Below are positions 13,101 through 22,849 of a stretch of 64,000 nucleotides of DNA, in pieces. Every line of letters begins with the position of its first letter. Positions within the stretch are counted from its first letter, which is position 1. Below the pieces are notes generated by a model that searched no databases, was not told the DNA's origin, and saw only the letters and a list, made by a program, of their open reading frames with translations. This stretch comes from Channa striata (taxonomy: Eukaryota; Chordata; Actinopteri; Anabantiformes; Channidae): contig CM065182.1 of assembly GCA_033026295.1 (NCBI GenBank), positions 19,714,215 through 19,778,214 of the forward strand. Reading direction: 5' to 3'. A program made the position numbers and the translations under genes.

Positions 13101-14138
13101 TGAGTATGATGTTGGTGATTGACTAAGAGAAAAAGGAAAGGTGATGCTGATAACTGCATTCATATTAGTCTCAAGTCTGCAAAAGTTTGTGCAGCATCTA
13201 GGGGCTGAGGGAGCAGTGCACAAATGAAACTCAGCAGCAACAACAACAACATGTGCCAAATCTTATACAATCAATCATTTACTAACGCAACCTTAACTAC
13301 TTTTGCTAAAGACTTAAACAGGGCCAATAATCTATACACACATGCTTTTACATGAAAACAGAATAGAGCTGTAAATCTTTCATGTAAATACATTTTCAAC
13401 AAAATACTGTTTTATGTCAAGTTAAGTCAGCCATATGATACTGCACACAATCATCACACTATGCAATGATACATGCACACACAAACACACAATAAGGAGC
13501 CTTTATGGATTTATGAGACAAAGACCAAATGAGAAGCATATCAAACTCCTTTGATTCCTCATTCTTCTTCAAATAGGCTATTCATTAATTAAGAGATTAA
13601 AAAAAAACTTCAAACACACGCTCTTCAGTTAGAGTGGCACATCAAACAGGAGAATCTATTTGGCTTTCTCTAGTGAGGGCATTTGGTCCTACAGGCTCAT
13701 TACCCTGCACATATATATTTTAAATTGTTTTTGGATTGGATGAAAGAAGTGATTAGAATCAGACATCAACAAACCTGAAAGGTTATTAGGTTGCAAAACT
13801 CCTGATGCAAGTCCATGTCTGCTATGATAAAAACTAATCATCAAAATAATCAGGATGTTTCTGGAAAATTGATTTAGTGCATAATCCAAAAACTGCAGAA
13901 TCTTAACACGTCAATACATGTGTATGTGTTCGGGAGTTAAAAATTATGATGAGATCATTCTGCAATAAAAAATAAAAACTTATTTGCTGACAAACAAAAC
14001 AAGTTTCTTACCTTCAATGCTGAGTTCAAAGCAGACATGGCAGAAAGATAAGGTCCCTGTTTCTGTTTCTAACTTGCAGACACTGCAGATATTGTCATCA
14101 TTAAGATCAATGTTCACAAACTGCTCCTCTTCATCCAT
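273..14138 (-). CDS. c21orf91: EURL / C21orf91 homologue, 4 coding exons, about 289 aa
   Basis: The joined coding exons are 14012-14138, 3460-3966, 2500-2562 and 273-445, all with GT-AG introns and closing phases (870 nt including the TGA at 273-275). The protein starts MDEEEQFVNIDLNDDNICSV, which is the typical EURL N-terminus. It carries two CxxC pairs at residues 18/21 and 33/36, then a conserved SLRGHRDCFEKCHLIANQ stretch, a variable Ser/Gln-rich middle, and a conserved C-terminal block with LHVRHIAIEQL. Family knowledge: EURL has been linked to cortical progenitor proliferation and beta-catenin levels; its biochemical activity is unknown. The CxxC pairs suggest zinc binding, which is inference. 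Human EURL is about 297 aa, so length fits. A non-coding first exon probably lies near 15709-15880; the start ATG sits 7 nt into exon 2. Identification is strong; the exact UTRs are not. Confidence 0.9.
1163..1385 (+). repeat. Dispersed repeat copy A (shared with 18885-19130)
   Basis: This stretch shares CAATCA...GCATTATGACCACCTG, then TTCTACAT/TTACTGAGGTCA and ACTGGxGTGCATTA with 18885-19130 in the same orientation and order. The copies are diverged and have indels, so both look old. The ATTATGACCAC end resembles a repeat end seen often in fish genomes. I cannot assign a named family. Confidence 0.55.
2565..2608. repeat. (CA)n plus (GA)n microsatellite
   Basis: A compound CA then GA tract lies immediately upstream (minus-strand sense) of c21orf91 exon 2500-2562. 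It therefore takes the place of a normal pyrimidine-rich acceptor tract for that small exon. Confidence 0.9.
3460..3966 (-). CDS. c21orf91: c21orf91 large central coding exon
   Basis: This 507-nt exon holds over half of the protein. The acceptor is GAATGCAG before 3966 and the donor is GTAAG after 3460. It begins in phase 1 and ends with one base of a Leu codon, completed by exon 2500-2562. The first 35 codons (LHSKSLRGHRDCFEKC...) are well conserved in the family. The rest is Ser/Gln-rich and diverged. Reading into the intron soon meets a stop, which supports the boundary. Confidence 0.88.
6957..7525 (-). mobile_element. MITE-like element, fused tandem dimer with (TA)n expansion
   Basis: The sequence is homologous, in reverse orientation, to the complete element at 58151-58564. 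It ends in the same terminal motif (TATAGTCCAGAATTTACGG followed by TA). The core block GGCACCATTCAGGTTCAGGTG occurs twice, near 7160 and 7350, so two units are fused. A (TA)n run at 7080-7112 interrupts the first unit. It has no coding capacity and lies in c21orf91 intron 1 of the coding region. Confidence 0.7.
8151..8340. repeat. Left copy of a local direct duplication
   Basis: About 95 bp starting TAATTGTATAGTGCTCAAAT recur almost unchanged at 8859-8955. A further shared word, AATCCTCCATCTGTA, follows in both copies after an indel. Downstream at 8300-8450 are three or four loose repeats of a TGGTTTCAGTGCACxGAGGAAGA-like unit. Confidence 0.7.
8478..8860 (-). mobile_element. Second MITE-like copy, truncated, with a nested insertion
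   Basis: This copy runs from the internal block CAGCACTTTTACTGCCGTGT to the terminal CTATAGTCCAGAATTTACGG, in the same orientation as the 7-kb copy. Its other terminal inverted repeat is missing. It is split by a 231-bp insert at 8548-8778. It sits between two related direct repeats (see 8151-8340 and 8859-8985). Confidence 0.65.
8548..8778. mobile_element. Nested 231-bp insert with imperfect inverted ends
   Basis: The insert begins TGTTGAGCGCACTCCTGC. Its other end read in reverse is TGTTGTATGCGCTCCTACTC, so the ends form an imperfect inverted repeat. It begins TG and ends CA, which would also fit a small solo LTR. I see no clear target-site duplication. The class is therefore undecided. 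Confidence 0.45.
8859..8985. repeat. Right copy of the local direct duplication
   Basis: This is the partner of 8151-8340. It starts directly at the terminal base pairs of the MITE copy (ACGG, then TAATTGTATAG). The element therefore sits at the junction of the duplicated units. Confidence 0.7.
10040..10351 (+). mobile_element. 3' end of an L2-type LINE
   Basis: A plus-strand frame reads RWWNEPP, a typical C-terminal reverse-transcriptase-protein motif of fish L2-like LINEs. It is followed by an untranslated tail with CTTGTAAGTCGCTTTGGATA and CTGCCAAATGAATAAATGTA. The copy is 5'-truncated and has stops. Similar tails occur at 35.3 and 59.2 kb. Confidence 0.65.
10477..10515. repeat. (TA)n and (CA)n microsatellite
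   Basis: A TA dinucleotide tract of about 22 bp is followed by a CA-rich stretch. It lies in the long c21orf91 intron. Confidence 0.85.
11735..11990. repeat. Fish repeat with GTGAGGACA ends and CCCTAA-like core
   Basis: The unit has CTGTGAGGACACTCAC at one side and TTGGTCCTCAC at the other, around CTAACCCTAACCCTAA runs. A second, related copy is at 25060-25420. The layout recalls a dispersed repeat common in fish. The telomere-like motif is internal and degenerate, so this is not a telomere relic. Confidence 0.55.
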
Positions 14139-15708
14139 AATGCCTCTAGGGAAAAAACATCAGTGAAAGAGGGTATAAAGCTAAACAACAGTAGCATGCA
14201 CAACCTCTAAGCTCTTTTTTGCTTATTATGTCACATTTCAAATAAACTTAACTTTTTTTTTCATTTTGACATACTGTAATAACACAATTAAAAGAAACGT
14301 TCTTCTAATGGAGTTTAACATCAGCAGATTTGCCACAGGGTGACTTTATGTTTCAGCAAAATAAAAAAGTTGAGAATATTTGAGATAAAGTATCACTAGA
14401 TGCATCCTATTTTGCGTAATTGAACACTCATAAATCATTTATCATAACTCAGAATTTTATCATTTAAAATCTGCACTTATGACATGCAAGAAAATCCAGT
14501 GTCTGCTACTTCATCTTAAAAGAGTGTATGACTTTATCGTGGCGGCATGATCATGGAGGGTAGATAATAAAATGAATTTTTTGTAGTGTCAGTAAGGGAC
14601 ATCTTTCCTTTACACTATAGGTGTTACAAAATCCACTTTTCCAAAGGCAGTGTGTTTTAAAAAGTTTTTGTAATTTACAGCACAACTCAGTGAAATGGTA
14701 CAGCTAGCTTGAACAGCTCTCTTAAAAATAATCCAAACTTTAAGAGTTAAATCTTAAAACAATAAATTTGAAGGCAAAGCAGATGGGTTAAGTCATGAGG
14801 AGTGCGTGTATATTATGAGTTAATGGTGTGAAAACTTACAAATTTCTAGGTCTTACTTCTACATACTAAGAAGAAGAACAGTCACTCCAGAATTGTATTG
14901 GAAAAACTGTAAAACACATTGATTCAACTAAATAAAATTGCATAGGAAACTAGGAATCGGAGTTAATCCAATGTATCTATTGAACGTTTCTCTACCTAAC
15001 CAATTACATTTAAAAGGTCTGAACATCAGGGGAAATGAATTACACCATCACAAGTACACCACGAAAAATCATATTTGGAAAACAAAACACCATGACACAC
15101 ATTTTGTGAAATTCCCAAAAAATATTGTGAATTTAAAACATGTCACAAGTTGAACAGCTGTGAGTCATATAACCTCCCAGCCGTTTTGGAGAACTTGAAA
15201 CCAACTGCTTTCAGGGGCAGCACAGATAAACCAAAGCTGATAGTTCTGTAACTGCACTTAAAGTTGTATTATCAGAATCTGCGAACTTTTAATGGGCAAA
15301 ATATGATAAACTGGAGTCAAGTCGCTATTACACTTCCCACGCTGAGCTGCTGTGTTCCAAGCCATTCAGCGATAGCAATAACTGGGCTCGAGTCCACTTG
15401 AACTTTTCACATACATAAATACCGTTCGCCATTGCTTATTATCCAACCTATGAGCAGCTTACATGTTTTATGCCTGCTGAGGAATAATTCGGCTCACGTA
15501 TTTTTACAGTAACCCGAGTCTTCGTAGGCACAGCGGTAAACAAATGCGTGCTAACGTGAAGTTAAGCTAGCGGAAAACACGGGCATCCTCCTCCGATTAC
15601 TCGGCTCGGCTCGATTCGTGACCGTTATTTTGCGTTGTTCAAAAACGAGCTGTACCATCACATATGGGCGCCGCCGACATTCGTGAGAGCATTTAAAAAG
15701 AAACTCAC

Positions 15709-15880
15709 CTGTGTCGTTGACAGAATACTCGGACAGGGGCTCGTTTTGAGTGGACAACTCGGCTCCCCTTCGCCTCCGCGAGCACACAAACATCGGAGAA
15801 CACTGTGCGTCACGGCAAATCCAAAGAAGCTACAGGAACCCCTCTCTCTCCGCTCAGTGGAGCGAGCCACTACTTCATTT
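15709..15880 (-). promoter_or_regulatory. c21orf91: Probable c21orf91 first (non-coding) exon and promoter zone
   Basis: A good minus-strand donor (ACAG before GTGAGT at 15703-15708) ends a GC-richer stretch with more CpG than its surroundings. No in-frame coding link to exon 2 is needed, since exon 2 carries its own ATG just past its acceptor. I infer a 5' UTR exon with the transcription start near 15.8-15.9 kb. The right edge is approximate and no TATA box is evident. Confidence 0.5.
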
Positions 15881-18800
15881 CAGGGGTGAAAAATTAGGGG
15901 TAGTTTTTATTTTTTAACTCTTCTTGCGATATAGCAAATAACAACAACATGTGTTCATTAATTGTGTATATAAATGCTCCAATGTGTACGTATACGGGTT
16001 ATTTCGATTACACAAGTCACGTCTGGCAGTAGTAGACATCGGTACACCCCTATAATAAATTAAACTTAAATCGTCCGACGTCATCAAAACATTTCCACAT
16101 TAGACCCGAAACAAAACTGGGGTTCGGGTTAAACTGCTGAACAGTAGGTGAAGGAAAGTGAAAGCGAAGTAGTTTTTCTTTGCTGAAAACGTTATATTGT
16201 TATATGGCCTTTATCTTAGACGACTCTTCAGTCGTGAGAATATTTAGTTTTGATTCTTCACATTATGTCACAAGAGGGGATTTCCCGGGAAGGATCATGA
16301 GGAATAGAGATAATAGGCTGGGTACAGAGTACAGTAATTCTAAAAAGATAATGAGGAATTAGATTGAAATTGACCTTCTTATTTGGACGGATTTTCTGAA
16401 TAAAACAGCAGCTAGAATATGCATCCACATCATCATCAGGGGTGTTAGTACATCATACACACACTGATAGTGTAGTACAGTGTAGCCTAAAAATATTTCA
16501 CTACAAGTGGCCCTTCGGCTTATCAACTCAAGTTAAATACTATGTACATTTACTACGAGAGGAACTTCACTAAAAAAAAAGGAAAAAGCATCTTAAAATG
16601 TTGGGGACATAAATGTCATACCCTAGATTTGTTAGACAAATAATCAAAAGTGAAAATAAAGACAAAACAACTTTTTAGTAATTAATGAAAAATAAGTGTC
16701 TATCTGAAACAAAAAATCAGAAACAAAATAGGCGCAGCTGGTAGAGGTGCAGCTGAACTATAGCTGCCTGCTGTTTATTTTCTAGGAATTGTTTTTGTCT
16801 CATACTGGCCATCACAATCTCTTATGCTAAATGGGACCTTGTCAGAGGTCAGCATCCATCCACTGAGAATTTATTCTGAATCTCCTGCTAGAAACAAGGC
16901 TGTGAATCTTAACTTGCTCAATGTTATTTTTAGTGGACTCTTAATTAGAGTCTTTTGTGTATCACAAACAACAAAATGACCTTGTGTCTGGGGAGCAGTT
17001 ATAATATGAAATGACCCATTTTCTCACTAGTAGCAGACTACTTTCTCTGGGCAAGTTTTGCATTTAAATGTCAGATTATAGAATCTGTAGCTTCTGTAAT
17101 GGCCGCCTTCTGTGAGATATAGCAGTATGCATGTGTGAGGGGTATTTTATTCACGCAATCCTGTTTGTGTCACTTTGTTTAAGGACACTATCAGAAAGTT
17201 ATATTAGTCCAACCTCAAACTTAAGTATGCTAGACTGTCTGCATCATCAACACCACACAGCTTCCTTTTCAGCATGTAGACAGCTTTCACACTGGATTTG
17301 CGCCATCTCCTGTTTAAAGGTCTGTAGTACAGTCACCAACACTGAGCTTCCTTGTCTTGAAAATTTAAAAAAGTAAAGATGAAAAACAATGATAACAGAC
17401 CCATGTTACACCCAGTTATTAAAAAAATGTATCCAAAAGATAATGAAATACTTGTTAATGAAGGGCACCTGACCTTTCCAGCAGTCTTGACACATTCGCT
17501 TGTGCAGTCAACTTAACTTTACTGTGAGTTATTTATACGATTGCACAGGTAGTTACAAATATGATTAGTAATCATGAACACGCCAGTTTATTGTAAAGGT
17601 GAACTCATGGGTGCCAAGACTGGTGAGGTTATCAGGAAACAAATCCTGACATGTCGCTGAGCTGCTCCATTAACAAACAGGAGGGACGCGCGCTGACACA
17701 GCAGCAGTACACTGCTTACTGTGTGGTGATATGTGCCACGTTTCCTGCTTCACAGATGTGCTCCCCCTCACAGTGGACTTTGACCTTACCACTATCAGTG
17801 CTTATGTTGTCAGACGTAACCTTTCCCTCGCTACTGTATTTGAAAAAGATAAACAGTTCAAGCTGACTGTGGTCGAATTAGAAATTAAACCTTTACAAAA
17901 TTGCCAAGGTTTACAATCTTGTAATAAATATTTCCCTCATTTTGTGGAACCTTTCAACTGTGCATTCACCCCCAGTTAACCATAAATCTCTTAATTCATC
18001 AGTGCTGAGTGCCCTCACATCAATGTTTTCACCCTGAAGCTACATCCACATGTTGCAGCTTGCCTTGCATCTTTAGAAACACATCTCGGATCTTGTTCAG
18101 CAGGTTCGGTGAGGTTAAAAAAAGGGGGGGGAAGAAGAAAAGAGTTGGGAAGAAAACAGCCCAGAGCACTCTGTCAGAGTTAAGAAGGGATGGTGCTAGC
18201 ATTGGGTTGTTGGTTTTGTTTTCAGATAATGTGAAAATGGGATTGAGATGATGGACAAAGAATACATCCATAATTTTTTAAAGATATAATCTGTTTTGAT
18301 CTGATTTTTGTTCCCTCACAGAGATAGCAACCAATAATGAACTCTTTCATTTACCACGAGATCTTGATAAGGACCTTGCATCACTTTAGCGAATGTTCTG
18401 TGCTTCACACAGCCTTTGTTATTGGTCTGACAGAGCAGTGAGGTGTGACTCAGACAAACTGAAAAGTCCCTATCACAGGCAAACAAAGGAGCAATGAGAC
18501 ACCTCGTCTGAAATAAAGGAAGTCTTGTGCTTTTGAGACACTTACAGTACTGTTTATACACATCCAGCCTGTCCATGTAATTGGCCGTAGTATGCATGGC
18601 AATCAGTAAACATAACGACATTCCAGAAGATTTTCACACAAAATTTAATGGTACATGCTGTACAAATTGAAAAGATTAGGCTCCAATTGCTGAAATAATA
18701 ATGTCACTGATTCATTACTCCTCAGCCCTTGTGGGCATGTGGAATAGGGAATACAGATTGATCAGTAATTATAAGCTCTCCCATGAAGATGTGCCTGTTG

Positions 18801-18884
18801 ATCCTCCAGTCATACTCCAGCCTCCCCTTAAAGCGGTTCACAGCTGTAACCTGTTATTAAATATTTATTAAGCACTTATGCCAA

Positions 18885-19130
18885 TCAGGCATAACATTAT
18901 GACCACATGTACAGTCTAATGCAATCCAGCAGAGCAGCTCCACCATGAATTCTACATTTACAAGGTAATCCTTTCTCAGAAAAGTGATCATTCTACAATG
19001 TGTTTCTTACTGAGGTCACAGGTGGTGTTGGAAATGTACTGGAGTGCATTAAAACACATGGTGGTTGTGTTGTTTTGGCCACCCTATTTAAAACGAATGG
19101 CCTATAAATGCAGGGAGAACTGTGAAAAGT
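18885..19130 (+). repeat. Dispersed repeat copy B (shared with 1163-1385)
   Basis: It has GCATAACATTATGACCACAT, then a TCTACAxxxTTACTGAGGTCA block and ACTGGAGTGCATTA, in the same order as the copy at 1163-1385. It is slightly longer on the right, ending around GTTTTGGCCACCC. Confidence 0.55.
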
Positions 19131-21513
19131 CATATAGGAAAAAAATTCAAAATGCTCCATTTAAAATTCTACCTCCAAAATAACATTGTGATTGTTACAC
19201 TGGTCATGTGCTGTACTTAGTATGGAAAAAGTCATCTAAATCAAAATTATGACTATGTGATGTAGAGGGAAAACAATATTTGAGGGATTAACCTTCATTA
19301 ATTCTTTAACCATACCAGGACCAGTTACCCTTTGATTTATACTTTGCAATACTTATTTACTTTCCACCACTATATGTAGATGTTGCTGGAACACAACAGC
19401 AAGAGAACAAAAGCTCCTGCTTTGAGTTTATTGAACAAAACACATTATTTATCATTGTCAGATGAGCTGTCTCACTTCCAGTGAGTCAAATTTAACAACA
19501 TATTAGGGCACGATGTTTAAGTTTATCACAGATTAAGTGGAGCTCCAATCTTTGCCACACCATCTGACATCAGGTGTTAAATTATCCTACTGGATTGGAC
19601 TGCATTGGATGCTTGGATCCTTGGATGTGGAGTCTGCCCCAGAGAAACCTTTATGACTGTGCTGTATTTTATTTATGCAAACTAAAGTCTTGTTCATTTT
19701 TTGCAGTACGTCATCATGCCACCATAAATGATTCTAACTGCCGGGGCCAGCATACTGTGAGCTGCAGCGTGTACAAAGGCCTCAGGAATACAGCTTGACC
19801 TACAGACCTGTCAGACATCTTTAACAGCAGGTTACGTCACACCCTGAAGTAGAAAATAGACAGAATCTACACCCATGAGGTGGCAGATAGCACCTTTCCA
19901 GCTGCTGCTCAGGATAATGGAGTCAGGGCCCCATGACTAATGCAATGGCGAGGGTGACTTCAATCATCATTCATCAGGGTGTGACATATGAGAAGAGTCT
20001 GAACCCTTAAAGGAAGAACAAAATAGGATAAAAGGAAATGACTCACGAATTTCAAACAAGTTTTAGATAATGTGAAAAACAACTTACCTTTGCATTTGAG
20101 CAAGGCTAAAGTCATCACCTTTAACTTTTATGCAATAGCGTGTTGAAAAAGTGTTTGAGCCTTGTTATGTCGAGTGATTACATATCAAAAAATTATGCCG
20201 TAAATAAAATATACGTTTTATGGCTATTACTCAGCCAATTGAAGAGAAAACTCTAGCCCTCTGTGGAAAAACACACACAGTTATCCCTACAATTCAAACC
20301 CAACCGACCCGTCCACGAAACACAACAGCAACAGTCTTAGTAGGAGATAGAAGATGAGATTGGGCAACAAAAGCATGTGATCTTCCCCTGAGCTGAGACA
20401 AATCACCAGGCAACAGGCAGAGTACAGTCCTGTGTACACAAAACACGGGCCTCAGATTACACACTTTTCTCCAGTCATTCACAGGTCTCCGCAAACACAA
20501 GTTATGAAAACACAATTACAACCACTAGCCAACCAGACAAAATAACACAGGTTATGAAAAGCCAAGGCCTTGAGGCGTCAAGGATGGCATGTGGGTTTTG
20601 GAGAGTGCTGAAAAGTCAAAGTGGTCTGAGGAATTAGCCAACAGGCTGGAACTGCAGATGGAACACCATCGCCCCTTCTCACTCATCCATCATCTCGCAG
20701 CCTGGGATCCCCCCCAGGGGTAGTTCCCATGGTGTGTGCCAACCTAAGCATGCTGTGTGGGGTCTATAGTGAGACATTACAGTAATAACAGTACAGATGA
20801 GACTGCAGATGCAGACATGCCAACTCTGCCCAGCATCACGGCACTGCACATGCAAGTAGAGCAGTGGTAAGAATGAAACAAAGACAAGACAAACATGACG
20901 GACTGAAAGAAGGAATGTGCAGTGTTTACTGAGACGCGAAGTCACACGCCTGAGTACAGTGAATTACCTTTTACCCATATTTTTGCGGGAAGACTCCGTG
21001 TTGTACTGTAAATTACATTCTGTGCGAAATTATTTCATCAGCTTGGAGGTGTCTTTATGTGTAATAATTAAAAAAATAATAATCATAAAATAAAAATGCA
21101 ATTTATGTGTTAAAATCAGTCAAATACATTAAAGTTTTTAAAAGTTTTAATAAATGATGAATGATTGAATGATGTAACAGGTAAAGAATATAAAAAAGGT
21201 CAATGGTTTTTTTATAAATGCAATGACTATGATGATCTACAACATTCACCTATTAGGCTTGTGACCACATTTGTGTTCCATTTAATATAACTTACAAGCA
21301 TACCAGCTGCAGTGCAGTATAGTAATAAGGTTCCAAAAGGTCATAGGCTCCCTAATAAGAATTCTGATCCTCACAATGTGCTTGTTACATACAAAATGTG
21401 CTTGTTAAGTAAAAAAAAAGGTAAACAAATTGAAATACAGTATTTATACTTTCATTTACATATTTACACCAAACCTTTTCTGAACATAATTATTACCTAC
21501 AGTGCTGAAAGGG

Positions 21514-21519
21514 TTTATT
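21514..21519 (-). terminator. ripk4: Candidate ripk4 poly(A) signal AATAAA
   Basis: AATAAA on the minus strand lies about 105 bp past the ripk4 stop codon (TAA at 21624-21626). It is the first canonical hexamer downstream. Use of this site is inferred from position only. Confidence 0.45.
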
Positions 21520-21623
21520 AATCCAAACAAAAAAAGATTGGAATGGCAATCCCCTCCCCAACTATGAGGTAACAGTGGAGTAGAAAAATGACAGTACTAT
21601 ACAGATAATGTCTTAGCAGCGTG

Positions 21624-22849
21624 TTAGCTGACAGACTGTGGACAGTCGTGGTCATTGTGCTCTGTCAGTTTGAGAATGACAACCTTTCTCTGGAGCTGCT
21701 TAACCTCGGGCGAAGCAGGCTCTTCGGTCACAGGTTGCACCGAGCTCTCAGTGTCTAAGTCCTGGCAGGCCTGCGGCAGCAGCATGTTAATGATGTCTGT
21801 GTGTCCACCCTGCACTGCCAGGTGTAACGGGCTCAGCCCCTGCTCATCTGAGAGAGCCACAGCGTCCGGACAGTGACGGAGCAGCTCTTTCAGGACTTCA
21901 CAGTGTCCGCTCTCTGCTGCAAAGTGACAGGGGGTGCGCGAGGCACGGTTGGATCTGTAAGGGTCTGCCCCCTCTTCTATCAACATCTTGACAGTGGCCA
22001 AGTGGCCTCTCTGGGAGGCTAGGTGGAGAGGAGTGAGGCCGTGGGCGTTCTGGGCATGGATATCTGCCTTGTGTTTGACCAAAAGGCGAGAGGTGCTGGT
22101 GTGGCCCGTGTCGGCTGCCACATGTAGCGGTGTATTGAACTCAGCAGACGTCATGTGTACGTCAGCTCCTAGTTCAATCAGGATTCGCGCCACTCTGTAC
22201 TGCCCCCTCTGCGATGCCAGATGCAGCGGTGTGCGGCCATCTGTCGTCTGCCCGTCCAAGTCAGCACCGGCCTGTTTGACCAGCAGCTTCACGATACCCA
22301 GATGTCCTTGCCAGGCGGCCAGGTGGAGCGCCGTCCAGTTGTCCTTGCCCTTGATTTGAACATCAGCACCTCGGCTAAGCAGCACGCGAACGACATTCTC
22401 CTGGCCGTGCTGGCAGGACACATGAGCTGGTGTGCGTCCTTGACCATCGGTCTCGTTGATGAATGCCCCGCGGTCCAGCAGCAGGCGCGTGATTGCCTCG
22501 TCCCCATTCTGCGCAGCCCAGTGCAGAGCTGTGTACTGGTCCTCATCTTTGGCATTGACATTGGTGCTACGCCGACCAAGCAAAAGCTCTGCCAGTGGCT
22601 TCAGGTGTTTCTCTGTGGCAAGGTGGAGGGGTGTGGAGCCACGGGCATTGGCAAGGTTTGGATTGGCATTGTTCAGGAGGAGGAACTTGACAGCTTCTTC
22701 ATTGCCCAAGGTGATGGCATGGTGGAGAAGACTGCCTCCCCCATCGAGCAGAAGGTCAACGTCCTGAGGCTGAAGGATCTTCATCAGCTTGGCAGTGTCT
22801 TTAGTCCTGATGGCCTCACACAGCTTCCGCTTCTGGACCTCAGCAGAGT
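21624..22849 (-). CDS. ripk4: ripk4 terminal exon with the ankyrin repeats
   Basis: A single 1226-nt exon begins after CTGCTCAG at 22850 in phase 1 and ends at TAA 21624-21626. It starts SAEVQKRKLCEAIRTKDTAK and then carries about ten ankyrin units. Their core motifs are SLLHHAI, STPLHLAT, YTALHWAA, RTPAHVSC, WTALHLAA, RTPLHLAS, NTPLHVAA, LTPLHLAS, RTPCHFAA and LSPLHLAV. A short acidic and Ser-rich tail follows. Having all repeats in one large last exon agrees with the mammalian gene. The long plus-strand ORFs opposite are shadows of this GC-rich exon. Confidence 0.95.

Larger units (their letters stand above)
15890..21620. other. Intergenic spacer between c21orf91 promoter and ripk4 3' end
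   Basis: I find no supported coding exon here. The ORFs are short, lack family features and sit in AT-rich sequence. Apart from repeat copy B at 18885-19130, short homopolymer runs and a possible ripk4 poly(A) signal at the right end, I see nothing to annotate. Confidence 0.6.

Noticed and set aside
17651..17979. Two overlapping plus-strand ORFs of 71 and 82 codons in the spacer.
   Set aside because: No recognisable motif, no splice-linked partner and ordinary length for AT-rich spacer sequence.
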